Of a stretch of 64,000 nucleotides of DNA, positions 56,855 through 64,000 are shown in pieces. Within the stretch, counting starts at the first letter, position 1. The number at the start of each line of letters is the position of its first letter. The position numbers and the translations under genes are program-made. This stretch comes from Betaproteobacteria bacterium Ga0077526 (GTDB taxonomy: Bacteria; Pseudomonadota; Gammaproteobacteria; Burkholderiales; Ga0077523), in the NCBI GenBank assembly GCA_001464765.1, contig LNDV01000026.1:1-64000 (forward strand), read 5' to 3'. The notes beneath the pieces are model-generated. The model was not told where the DNA came from. It did not search any database and saw nothing but the letters and a program-made list of their open reading frames with translations.

Positions 56855-58693
56855 TCAGAGGCGATCCAGCTTCAGTTGTGATCGTTCGCCGGCCCAGGCC
56901 TTTTCCAGTTGACGATCCAACGCAGCCGCTTTTTGGGGCTCACCACGGCGGGCATACAGTTCACGCAGGCCGAACAGTGCCCAGCCGTTGTTGGGCACAC
57001 GAGCGAGACTTTCGCGGAACGCGGATTCCGCCTCGGCGGTGTTACCAGCGATCAGAAGCGCGGCGCCCAGGGACTGACGGATAGGGTAGTACCAGTAAGG
57101 AGGTTCGGAGTACGCGAGCAGGTCTTCGAGCGCGACGGCTTCACGGTAGGCTGCGGCAGCCGCGGCGGCGTCCCCGGCTGCCAGGTGGATTCGGGCCTGT
57201 ACGACATGCCGTGCGATCTGCAGGATCTCCTTTGCCGGTACCCCTGCGGCGGCGAGGTCCGCGAAGTCATTCGTAGTGGCAAGCGTGTCGATAGCGCGGA
57301 GTTCGATCCCGGCGTTCTCCAAGTCCCGCGCCTGAGCAAACGCGCCGCCGCGGGCGTAGTGCCACATGGCGCGCACATAGGGAAACTCAGATCCAGGGTC
57401 GGCCAGCGCCGAGAGGGTCCTGACATTCCCGAATTGCGCGTGAGCGAAGTACGGAGCCACCTTGATGGGTTGTACCCAACCAATCTCGCGTACCGCAGAT
57501 TCCGTGACGATCTGTCCCAGTTTATCCGCGGCCGCAAGTACCGTACTGCCGTCTCCCGCCATCTGGGCGGACACCATCAGCGAGTGGACGTTGTGGGGGT
57601 AGTAGGCCGCGGGATAGATGCCTGCCGGCGCGGAGCGCGCTATGTATCTCTCGTCTGCTGCCACGGCGGCCCGGTTCGCTTCGAGGGCGTCGCGGTAGAG
57701 TCCCACCCGGTAGAAAGTGTGGAAGGGCATGTGTACCAGGTGCCCCGCACCGGGCATGAGGCGGCCTAGCCGCCGCGCGTGGGGCAAGGCGCGCCCCGGG
57801 TCGCTGGATGCTTCCGTGATGTGGATGTAGAAGTGGACCGCTCCGGCATGGTCCGGATTGCGTCGGAGCACAGTCTCGAGCGCTGCCAGAATTTCGGCCG
57901 TACGGCCCTTCGGCTGATTGCCGCCCGCCTCCCAGTAGTCCCAGGGTTGCAGGTTCATGAGGGCCTCCGCGTACAAGACCTGAACGTGATCATCCGTGGG
58001 GAACTCGCGTGCTACCCGGCCCATCGCCTCGGCATAGGCGGCATCCAGCGCGGCGCGGTCGGTGCCGGCGCGATAGCGTTCCGCGAGGGCCCGGGTGAGC
58101 GCCCTCTCTTTCGGGGGTGCGTCCGCGGCGAGGGTCACGGCCTTCGCTGCAGCTTCGGTCGCCATGTCGGTCAGCGCCGCTTCCATCGGGGCATTGATGT
58201 TCGGCCCCATGACCAGCGCCTCGCCCCAATAGCAAAGTGCACAGGCGGGGTCGAGGCGACGCGCCTTGCGGAACGCGCGAAGCGCCTCGGCGTGATTGAA
58301 CGCGTAGGCCAGCCGCAGCCCTTGGTCGAAGTACTTCTGAGCTCTCGGATTGCGGGTGCGGATCGGCAAGTGAAGCGAGCCGAGATCTTCGGCGAGGACG
58401 GGGTCGCTATCGGCGCGTGCAATGGACTCTGCGGTGGGAATCACGCGCGTGAATGGGCCGACTTCGGAGCGTTGCGGGGACGGACTGCCGTCTTCCCGTG
58501 CCATTGCCAGCCGAAAGAAGCTGTTCGCTTGTTTTCCGAGAGGTCGCACGAGGCAGAGCGGATTGCCGATCGTGGTGGCGAGAAACGCCTTCTCGCCGAA
58601 ATCGCTGTCGGAAGCCACTTCGTGCAAAGCAACCAGGGACATCCCGGCCATCGCCAGGGCTGAGGCCAACGCAGTGCGCTGAAGGCGGTTCAT
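56855..58693 (-). CDS. exported tetratricopeptide-repeat protein
   Basis: This 612-residue protein has an N-terminal signal (ALASALAMAGMSLVALHEVASD) and several TPR-type helical repeats, for example PRAQKYFDQGLRLAYAFNHAEALRAFRKARRLDP followed by CALCYWGEA, and a C-terminal set near NTAEAESAFRESLARVPNNGWALFGLRELYARRGEPQKA (each quoted here only as positions about 118-160 and 555-600). The family is widespread but uncharacterised. It lies 23 bp after the hydrolase gene on the same strand and shares its transcript. The protein is probably a periplasmic scaffold or binding protein. Confidence 0.8.
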   Translation of the reverse strand: MNRLQRTALASALAMAGMSLVALHEVASDSDFGEKAFLATTIGNPLCLVRPLGKQANSFFRLAMAREDGSPSPQRSEVGPFTRVIPTAESIARADSDPVLAEDLGSLHLPIRTRNPRAQKYFDQGLRLAYAFNHAEALRAFRKARRLDPACALCYWGEALVMGPNINAPMEAALTDMATEAAAKAVTLAADAPPKERALTRALAERYRAGTDRAALDAAYAEAMGRVAREFPTDDHVQVLYAEALMNLQPWDYWEAGGNQPKGRTAEILAALETVLRRNPDHAGAVHFYIHITEASSDPGRALPHARRLGRLMPGAGHLVHMPFHTFYRVGLYRDALEANRAAVAADERYIARSAPAGIYPAAYYPHNVHSLMVSAQMAGDGSTVLAAADKLGQIVTESAVREIGWVQPIKVAPYFAHAQFGNVRTLSALADPGSEFPYVRAMWHYARGGAFAQARDLENAGIELRAIDTLATTNDFADLAAAGVPAKEILQIARHVVQARIHLAAGDAAAAAAAYREAVALEDLLAYSEPPYWYYPIRQSLGAALLIAGNTAEAESAFRESLARVPNNGWALFGLRELYARRGEPQKAAALDRQLEKAWAGERSQLKLDRL

Positions 58694-58716
58694 GTTGTCT
58701 CCTCTGGGAAATCGAA

Positions 58717-59625
58717 TCAGCGAACCTTGGCAAGGAAGGCGTCGACAGCGGCGTTGAACCGGTCAGGAAACTCCCAGGGCATGAGGTGCAGGCCGAAAGA
58801 CTGGATCTCGGCATGTGGCGCGTTTCGCTTGAGCCAGGCGACACCCGCCTCGTTGTAGCCAGGGAACCATCCGGGATCGGCCAGCACGTTGAGCACGGGA
58901 AGCCGACCATCGATTGCACGGGCCTCGGCGCTGTAGTCGGCAAGCAACCCGTCGTAGTCGAGCTGGACGGCGACCGAAGCGGGCGTGGCGGTGAGCGACC
59001 GCAGGAATCCCTCCATTTCCGCCTCGGTCAGCGGGCGGGTCACCATCGACTGCACGAACTCTCGGGTCAGCTTCGTACGGTCATGAAGAACCCCGTCGTG
59101 GAAGTAGCGCATCTCCACCGGAGACTTGATCAATCCCCAGTCCTCGCCGGATTCGATGATCGGCTTGGGCGGAGAATCGATGCACACGAAGGCCCGGACG
59201 TTGTCCGTGCCATGTGCCCGAAAGTAGGCGTAGGCCGTGTGGCAACCCCAGGAGAACCCGACCAGCGTCACGTTGCGCAGACCGAGCGCATCGAGAAACG
59301 CCTTCAGGTCCTCCCCGTGTTGTTTGTAGTGATGGCCTTCCGCCGGCTTCGACGAGCGTCCCTGTCCGCGCGGGTCATAGCTGACGACGCGGTACTGCTT
59401 GGCGAAGTGCGGCAACTGGTGCTGGAACAGACTCGTCGTCCCGGTCCAACCGGGGATGAAAACGATGGCTGGCCCTTTGCCGAAGTCTTCGTAGTAAAGG
59501 TCCAGGCCGCCGGCAAGACGGACGTACTGGCCTGCAAGGGCATCGGAAGTCGAGAACGAAATCAAGATTGCCGCGAGCAGGGCGGCGAGGGACGGCACGC
59601 GTTTCCAGAAGGGGCAGGTGTTCAT
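58717..59625 (-). CDS. exported alpha/beta hydrolase
   Basis: This 302-residue hydrolase has a signal peptide (SLAALLAAILISFSTSDALAG). The oxyanion region is VFIPGWTGT, strand 3 has YDPRGQGRSSKP, and the nucleophile elbow is VGFSWGCHTAYAY with Ser in GFSWG. The acid is likely in the LNVLADPGWFPG region and the His in FGLHLMPWEFP near the C-terminus. The substrate is unknown; resemblance to haloalkane dehalogenase or ester hydrolases is general. A truncated paralogue survives at 56559-56735 on the other side of the TPR gene. CCGGAGAC precedes the ATG. Confidence 0.85.
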   Translation of the reverse strand: MNTCPFWKRVPSLAALLAAILISFSTSDALAGQYVRLAGGLDLYYEDFGKGPAIVFIPGWTGTTSLFQHQLPHFAKQYRVVSYDPRGQGRSSKPAEGHHYKQHGEDLKAFLDALGLRNVTLVGFSWGCHTAYAYFRAHGTDNVRAFVCIDSPPKPIIESGEDWGLIKSPVEMRYFHDGVLHDRTKLTREFVQSMVTRPLTEAEMEGFLRSLTATPASVAVQLDYDGLLADYSAEARAIDGRLPVLNVLADPGWFPGYNEAGVAWLKRNAPHAEIQSFGLHLMPWEFPDRFNAAVDAFLAKVR

Positions 59626-60013
59626 GGTGTCTCCGGCAAGAGTCCAGCGCGATCGGAAGAACGACGGCCCCATTCTGTGAGCCAGGCCCCATTCCATGAA
59701 CCCTACGCATGCTGTACGACCGGACCCGATGGATGTCGCCCTACACTCATCGTGTGCCGGTCCGGCACTGGCGGAGTAGACTTCTGTCGGAGTTGTGGGT
59801 GGCCTTGGAGTCCCGTTCGGCGGTGTTCGTACATGGCTGCATAGCTTCAACCGGGACTGAAAGGGGCGCACTCCAGGTGCTGTCGATCGTGAGCTTGTCC
59901 AATCGGGCGCGAGCGGATCGAGCAGGTTTCAGTTCGATCTTCCTTTCGCGGATGGATGACCTGTCCGGCGCTCGCAGCGCGAATCGCGTTGCCGAAATGT
60001 CGAGGAGATTCCC
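59626..60013. other. 388-bp divergent intergenic region
   Basis: This region lies between the hydrolase-TPR operon (minus) and P7 (plus). I see no supported gene and no clear direct-repeat operator. The last 15 nt contain the P7 ribosome-binding site (GAGGAG). Confidence 0.4.
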
Positions 60014-61048
60014 GTGCTGACGCAGCCGCATCCCAGCCTGGTCGCCCCAGGCACTCGGCGTCGCCGGTTCCTGAAGGCAATGGCCGCTGGCGCGGCATTG
60101 TCAGGCGCCGGAGCCATACCCGATGCACAGGCGGAGCCGCCCCCCGAGATTCGTCGGGTCCGTATCCAGACCGACCCGATCGTGTGTCTCGCCCCCCAAT
60201 TCCTGGCGAAGACGCTGCTCGAGCTCGAAGGCTTCGAATCCGTTGAGTACGTCGATCTGAAGGGCAGCCTTGGTCCGAAAGCGCTCAGTAACGGTGTCGT
60301 GGACTTCACGATCTGGGATGCGGCCTCCAGCCTGACGGCCTTTGAGGCCAACCCGGGCTTCGTGTTCCTGGCGGGACTGCATGCGGGATGCTGGGAATTG
60401 TTCGGAAACGACCGGGTGCGGGTGATCCGGGATCTCGAGGGCAAGCGCATCGCCATTCGCGGCTTTGGCGACACGGACCACGTCCTCATCTCGAGCATGC
60501 TCGCGTACGTCGGTATCGATCCGAGCGCTGCAGTGCAGTGGGTGCAGGTTCCGACCTACCGGGAGGGACGGGCCCGGTTTGCGGCGGGCGAAGTCGACGC
60601 CGTGCTGTGCTCACCGCCGGGCCCCCAGGAACTGCGGGCGCGTCGTGTCGGCCACGTGATCGTCAATTCGACGGTGGACCGTCCCTGGGCCCACTACTAC
60701 TGCTGCATGATCGAAGCGAGCAGAACCTTCGCGACGCAGTATCCCTCGGCCACCAAGCGAGTGGTAAGGGCGTTCCTGAAGGCCGCCGACTTTTGCGCTG
60801 ACGCACCGGCAGAGGCGGCGCGCCTACTCGTGGCCGAGAAACGCACCGGTGACGCCCGTGCCGCGGAAGAGGTTCTCCGGTCGCTTCCCTATCGCGCGTG
60901 GCGGGACGTGCTGCCCGAGGACACCTTGCGTTTCTTTGCGCTGCGTCTGCACGATGTCGGGATGCTTCGGATGACCCCAAACGAGATCCTCGTCCAATCG
61001 ACCGACTGGCGCATCCTGAACGCCCTCCGGCAGGAGTTGCGGGGGTGA
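60014..61048 (+). CDS. P7: Tat-exported periplasmic-binding-protein-like protein coupled to a histidine kinase
   Basis: This 344-residue member of the family, the only one on the plus strand, begins MLTQPHPSLVAPGTRRRRF, with cleavage near PDAQAEPPPE. Cysteines are Cys58 (IVCLAP), Cys126 (HAGCWE), Cys230-Cys231 (YYCCM) and Cys261 (AADFC); an extra Cys199 is present. It starts at a GTG preceded by GAGGAG. The stop overlaps the start of the kinase gene as GTGA, so the two are made from one message. This is the clearest hint that the family can work as a receptor: a ligand-loaded periplasmic protein touching the kinase's periplasmic domain. Confidence 0.87.
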   Translation: MLTQPHPSLVAPGTRRRRFLKAMAAGAALSGAGAIPDAQAEPPPEIRRVRIQTDPIVCLAPQFLAKTLLELEGFESVEYVDLKGSLGPKALSNGVVDFTIWDAASSLTAFEANPGFVFLAGLHAGCWELFGNDRVRVIRDLEGKRIAIRGFGDTDHVLISSMLAYVGIDPSAAVQWVQVPTYREGRARFAAGEVDAVLCSPPGPQELRARRVGHVIVNSTVDRPWAHYYCCMIEASRTFATQYPSATKRVVRAFLKAADFCADAPAEAARLLVAEKRTGDARAAEEVLRSLPYRAWRDVLPEDTLRFFALRLHDVGMLRMTPNEILVQSTDWRILNALRQELRG

Positions 61049-62688
61049 GCGCGGAACCCCTCCGCCAGGTTCGCGATGCGCTCGTGCGCTGGGTTGCCAC
61101 TTATCCGGCGACGGTGCGGCGAAAGCTGATGTTTGCCTTTCTGCTGATCGCAGGCCTGCTGGTATCGGTCGCGGGGGTAGCGCTGCAAGGCCTTCACGCG
61201 CAGGAGAGCCAGGCGCAGGAACTCGCACAATTGCAGAGGCGAATCGCCGCTTACCGGCAGTTGTCCTTCGACGTGCTGGCCCAACTGCACAGCGTGTCCA
61301 ACGCCCTGCTGGACGTCAGTGAGCGCCGTCACGAAGATGCCTTGCGGCAACTCAAGCAGTTCAGCTATGACCTGGACCGTGTACGCCATGTGGACGCGTC
61401 GGACGCAACCAGCCTGGAGCGGGTCCGAAGTGCGCTCGCGGCGTTCGTCCAGTCTGCCGAGTCGACGGTGTCGTCCCTGCGCGAGGGTCGACGGGAGCAG
61501 GGCATTCGGGAGCAACTGACCGTCGCCACGCCTCTGGGCGACCGGGTCGAGCGGCTCCTCAGCGAGATGGTCAATCGGGCGGAGGCGGATCTGGTCGACG
61601 GCCTGCAGAAGAGTCGTGAGACTTCTGCGCGGGTCTGGACCACCATTGTGGCGTGCAGTCTGGTCGCCATCGGCCTCGCACTCGGGCTCGGTTACATCAT
61701 TTCGCTGGCGATCATCCGCCCTGTCGCCGTGATTGGGGAACGAGTTCAGGCCATCGGCCTCGGCCAGTTCACGGGTGCGGTCGATGTGCCGAGCGGGGAT
61801 GAACTCGGGACCCTCGCGGCCGGCGTCAACGGCATGAGTGCAAAGTTGACCGAGCTCTACGGGCAGGTGGAAGCGGCTCGAGCGAGTGCTGCGCGTGCCA
61901 ACGACGAGAAGTCGCTCTTCATCACCGCGGCTTGTCACGATCTCCGGCAACCGGCCGTCGCGGCCATGCTTTGGCATCGCATGCTGAAGGAAGCGCAGGA
62001 GACTGGCGATGCTCGAAGACTCGACAGAGCCCATTGGGGCCTGGAGGGAACGCTGCGTGCCCTCAATCAATTGTTTGGCGAAATTCTCGACGTAGGCCGC
62101 CTGGAACTCGGCCGCGGGGTCGTCCAGCGCGAGCCCGTTGACCTCGGGTCATTTCTCCAAACTGTCCACGACGAGTACGGCGCGGCGGCGCAACATCGGG
62201 AAGTGAGGTTTTCGCTACGACTGCCTAAACGATGCATGCCCGTGGCGGACAGTGATTCGACTCTCCTGGGGCGCATCGTGCGCAACCTGCTGACGAATGC
62301 CTTCAGCTACACCCCCAAAGGCCGAGTTCTGCTCGCAGCAGCGATGATTGGAAACGAGATCAAGATCGTCGTGGCGGATTCCGGGGAGGGGCTATCCGAT
62401 GAGATCCAGGAGTGGATGCGCCAGCCCCTGGACCCCGGCAAGCCCGTTCTGAAACTTGCCGGACCAGGTCGACACCTAGGTCTGGTCATCGTCCGAAAGA
62501 TGGTGGGGCTGCTTGGCGATCACTCCCTGAGAATCGCGACCCGAGCCGGGGCCGGGACGCGCTTCACCGTGGTAGTGCCCCGAGCCGTCGAGTGCGTGGC
62601 GGCCGACGCCGACACGCCACATAACGACAGGCAGGACTTCGACTTCGCGGAGGACGGGCGCGCGGGGGCGCACGCGCGGCCGTCGTAG
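61045..62688 (+). CDS. membrane histidine kinase coupled to P7
   Basis: This 547-residue kinase starts at GTG 61045, overlapping the P7 stop. Membrane helix 1 lies at about 27-47, a periplasmic helical sensor at about 48-195, helix 2 at about 198-220, then HAMP to about 275. The H-box is FITAACHDLRQPAVAAML (His about 300), the N-box is NLLTNAFSYTP and G1 is DSGEGLS. The G2 region, GRHLGLVIVRKM, lacks the usual GTGLGL, so kinase activity may be weak or specialised. The periplasmic part carries LQRRIAAYRQL and LRQLKQFSYDLDR, the same block as in the histidine kinase at 36460-37971. The C-terminal ~40 residues are hydrophilic and acidic. Confidence 0.88.
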   Translation: MSAEPLRQVRDALVRWVATYPATVRRKLMFAFLLIAGLLVSVAGVALQGLHAQESQAQELAQLQRRIAAYRQLSFDVLAQLHSVSNALLDVSERRHEDALRQLKQFSYDLDRVRHVDASDATSLERVRSALAAFVQSAESTVSSLREGRREQGIREQLTVATPLGDRVERLLSEMVNRAEADLVDGLQKSRETSARVWTTIVACSLVAIGLALGLGYIISLAIIRPVAVIGERVQAIGLGQFTGAVDVPSGDELGTLAAGVNGMSAKLTELYGQVEAARASAARANDEKSLFITAACHDLRQPAVAAMLWHRMLKEAQETGDARRLDRAHWGLEGTLRALNQLFGEILDVGRLELGRGVVQREPVDLGSFLQTVHDEYGAAAQHREVRFSLRLPKRCMPVADSDSTLLGRIVRNLLTNAFSYTPKGRVLLAAAMIGNEIKIVVADSGEGLSDEIQEWMRQPLDPGKPVLKLAGPGRHLGLVIVRKMVGLLGDHSLRIATRAGAGTRFTVVVPRAVECVAADADTPHNDRQDFDFAEDGRAGAHARPS

Positions 62689-62692
62689 GGAC

Positions 62693-63349
62693 TCAGCGGT
62701 GCAGCGGGCCGCGCCGCGTGACTTCCAGTACCAGTTGCGTCCGATTCGTCACGCCGTAGAGCCCAAGCAACTCGCTGACGTAGTCGCGTGCTGTGCTCTC
62801 GGCGATGTCGAGCCGACGAGCGATGCTCTTGTTGGGCAGGCCCTGGAGCAGAAGGTCCAGCACACTTTGCTGTCGTGCAGTCAGTGCTGGAGCGACGCCG
62901 GTCGGCGCCCTGGTGGCTTGCGGTGAGCCAGCTGCGCCGGTGACTCGAGGCGGCGTCGAGTGGATCGATGCGGGGACGGTCACAGCACCCGAGGAGGCCA
63001 TCCGCAAAGCGTGCCAGAGGGTATCCGGATTGTCGGTGGACTTCGGGATGAACCCCATGGCCCCTCGCTGAATGCATTCGAGTACGGTATCGCGATCTTC
63101 GGTGCCCGAGAGCACCACGACGCGGACTTCGGGATGCGTCTCCTTGATGCGGGAAAGCACTGAGAGGCCATCGGCATCCGGCAGACCCAAGTCCAGAAAC
63201 ACCAGTTCGGCACCGTGAGCTTCCAGATGGGCCAATCCGGATGCGGCATCGGCGGCGTGCGCGACGCGCACGTCCGGGTCTGCTGACTGGAGAAGGGCTG
63301 ATACGCCTTCGCGAAACAGTCCGTGATCGTCGATCAGGAGAATGTCCAT
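62693..63349 (-). CDS. NarL/FixJ-type response regulator
   Basis: This 218-residue regulator has a receiver domain (MDILLIDDHGLFREG; phospho-acceptor Asp53 in FLDLGLPDADG; Lys in IPKSTDNP) and a C-terminal LuxR HTH (LTARQQSVLDLLLQGLPNKSIA then IAESTARDYVSELLGLYGV, about 148-205). It is convergent with the histidine kinase gene, stop codons 4 bp apart, and is the obvious partner for it. The ATG at 63349 is the start; the longer frame to 63562 lacks homology. It may control the P-gene operons. Confidence 0.93.
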   Translation of the reverse strand: MDILLIDDHGLFREGVSALLQSADPDVRVAHAADAASGLAHLEAHGAELVFLDLGLPDADGLSVLSRIKETHPEVRVVVLSGTEDRDTVLECIQRGAMGFIPKSTDNPDTLWHALRMASSGAVTVPASIHSTPPRVTGAAGSPQATRAPTGVAPALTARQQSVLDLLLQGLPNKSIARRLDIAESTARDYVSELLGLYGVTNRTQLVLEVTRRGPLHR

Positions 63350-63558
63350 GGCGGGATCGGCTCCGTAAACGGGTCGTCTCCGAGGCGAGTAATGCCGAAC
63401 GGCTACTTGGGGTGCATTCTGCGCCGGTGGTGCCGGCTGCACAAAGCCGAAGATGTTATTTTCGCGCCATGCTACCGGGGGACGCCGTGGCACTGGCTCA
63501 AGGCTTCCTTCCGCTGCTGCAACCGGCCATTTGGAAGGCTCCCCAAGTCCCGGTACGT

Positions 63559-64000
63559 TCATCCGGTCGGGTTACTTCTCTGGCGAGCGATGAAATCGAG
63601 CACGATACGATTGAACTCATCCGGCTTTGAGCAGTAGATGGCGTGGCAGGCTTCCGGGACAACAACGGGCTCTGCGCCCGGCAAGAGCCGCGCGAATTGC
63701 TCGTTGATCAGGCGGAAGAGCAACAACGTATCGGCGCCGGTCATCACCAGGGCAGGGCAACGGATTGCCCGGGCATCCTCGAAGTGGAAGGGAGACATCC
63801 ATTCCGTAGCGTCGAGCTCGGTGCGAAATGCCGCTTCGTTGTCGAGGATCACTTCGATCATCGGTGCGCTCAGCTTGTCCCACCACCCCGGCATGACCCC
63901 TTCTACGAAACGACGGATGCCTTCCTGGGTGCGCCCGGCACGAAAGGCTTCGGTCGCAGGTGCGAAGAATTCGCTGTTGAGCCGGGCGAGGGGTTCCTCA
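63559..64000 (-). CDS. alpha/beta hydrolase, C-terminal part (runs off the window)
   Basis: The frame continues to the window edge without a start codon being required, so only the last ~146 residues are seen. The fragment contains the late alpha/beta hydrolase pattern: AIRCPALVMTGADTLLLF with the acid residue, and VVVPEACHAIYCSKPDEFN with the His. It ends RQRSNPTG. The nucleophile lies outside the window. It would be another hydrolase in this accessory region. The 209 bp between it and the response regulator gene hold no other gene. Confidence 0.75.
   Translation of the reverse strand, partial: EEPLARLNSEFFAPATEAFRAGRTQEGIRRFVEGVMPGWWDKLSAPMIEVILDNEAAFRTELDATEWMSPFHFEDARAIRCPALVMTGADTLLLFRLINEQFARLLPGAEPVVVPEACHAIYCSKPDEFNRIVLDFIARQRSNPTG

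Overview
This is a GC-rich, gene-dense chromosomal window. It most resembles a free-living betaproteobacterium. The pointers are proteobacterial housekeeping genes (class I DAHP synthase, homodimeric aceE, MutS, DinB, CcmI, MltB, fused CysN/C), a PEP-CTERM protein, an Aer-like chemoreceptor and REP elements. No rRNA, tRNA, CRISPR array, prophage or intact insertion sequence was seen.

Region 1 (1-39640) is mainly core genome with small accessory blocks. It holds aroG, a fused alpha-carbonic anhydrase, a catabolic block (amidase, NIPSNAP, two fumarylacetoacetate-hydrolase-family proteins, an SDR and a PcaD-like lactonase), an aldo/keto reductase with an NTP/NDP-carrier-like MFS protein, a cold-shock gene with promoter and terminator, threonine ammonia-lyase, an Aer-type receptor, and the sulfate-activation pair cysD-cysNC. 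It continues with aceE with a divergent Lrp regulator, a PEP-CTERM protein, ccmI-mltB, a mutS/FAD-oxidoreductase/dinB run, a three-gene signalling operon (histidine kinase, receiver, receiver-cyclase-BTAD), a SCO protein and a beta-carbonic anhydrase. Three clusters of REP hairpins lie between these genes.

Region 2 (39841-64000) is the unusual part. It carries seven full-length paralogues (P1-P7) of a periplasmic-binding-protein-like family (NMT1/TauA/SsuA fold), plus two gene scars. All seven have twin-arginine-type signal sequences and the same five cysteines. No ABC permease or ATPase accompanies them. P1 is coupled to a periplasmic MetX-like alpha/beta hydrolase. P2-P5 form a tandem array containing a 190-bp duplication scar. 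P6 follows a LuxR-hydrolase / PPOX flavoprotein / nitrilase run. P7 overlaps a membrane histidine kinase gene by GTGA, and a LuxR-type response regulator lies convergent to that kinase. A DsrE-like / TsdA-like diheme cytochrome / SulP operon sits between P5 and P6, suggesting oxidised-sulfur chemistry in the periplasm.

Interpretation: the seven cysteine-conserving Tat proteins look like a lineage-specific expansion of cofactor-binding periplasmic receptors or enzymes, at least one of which is wired into two-component signalling. The ligand is not determinable from sequence alone; sulfur or nitrile compounds are guesses from neighbours.
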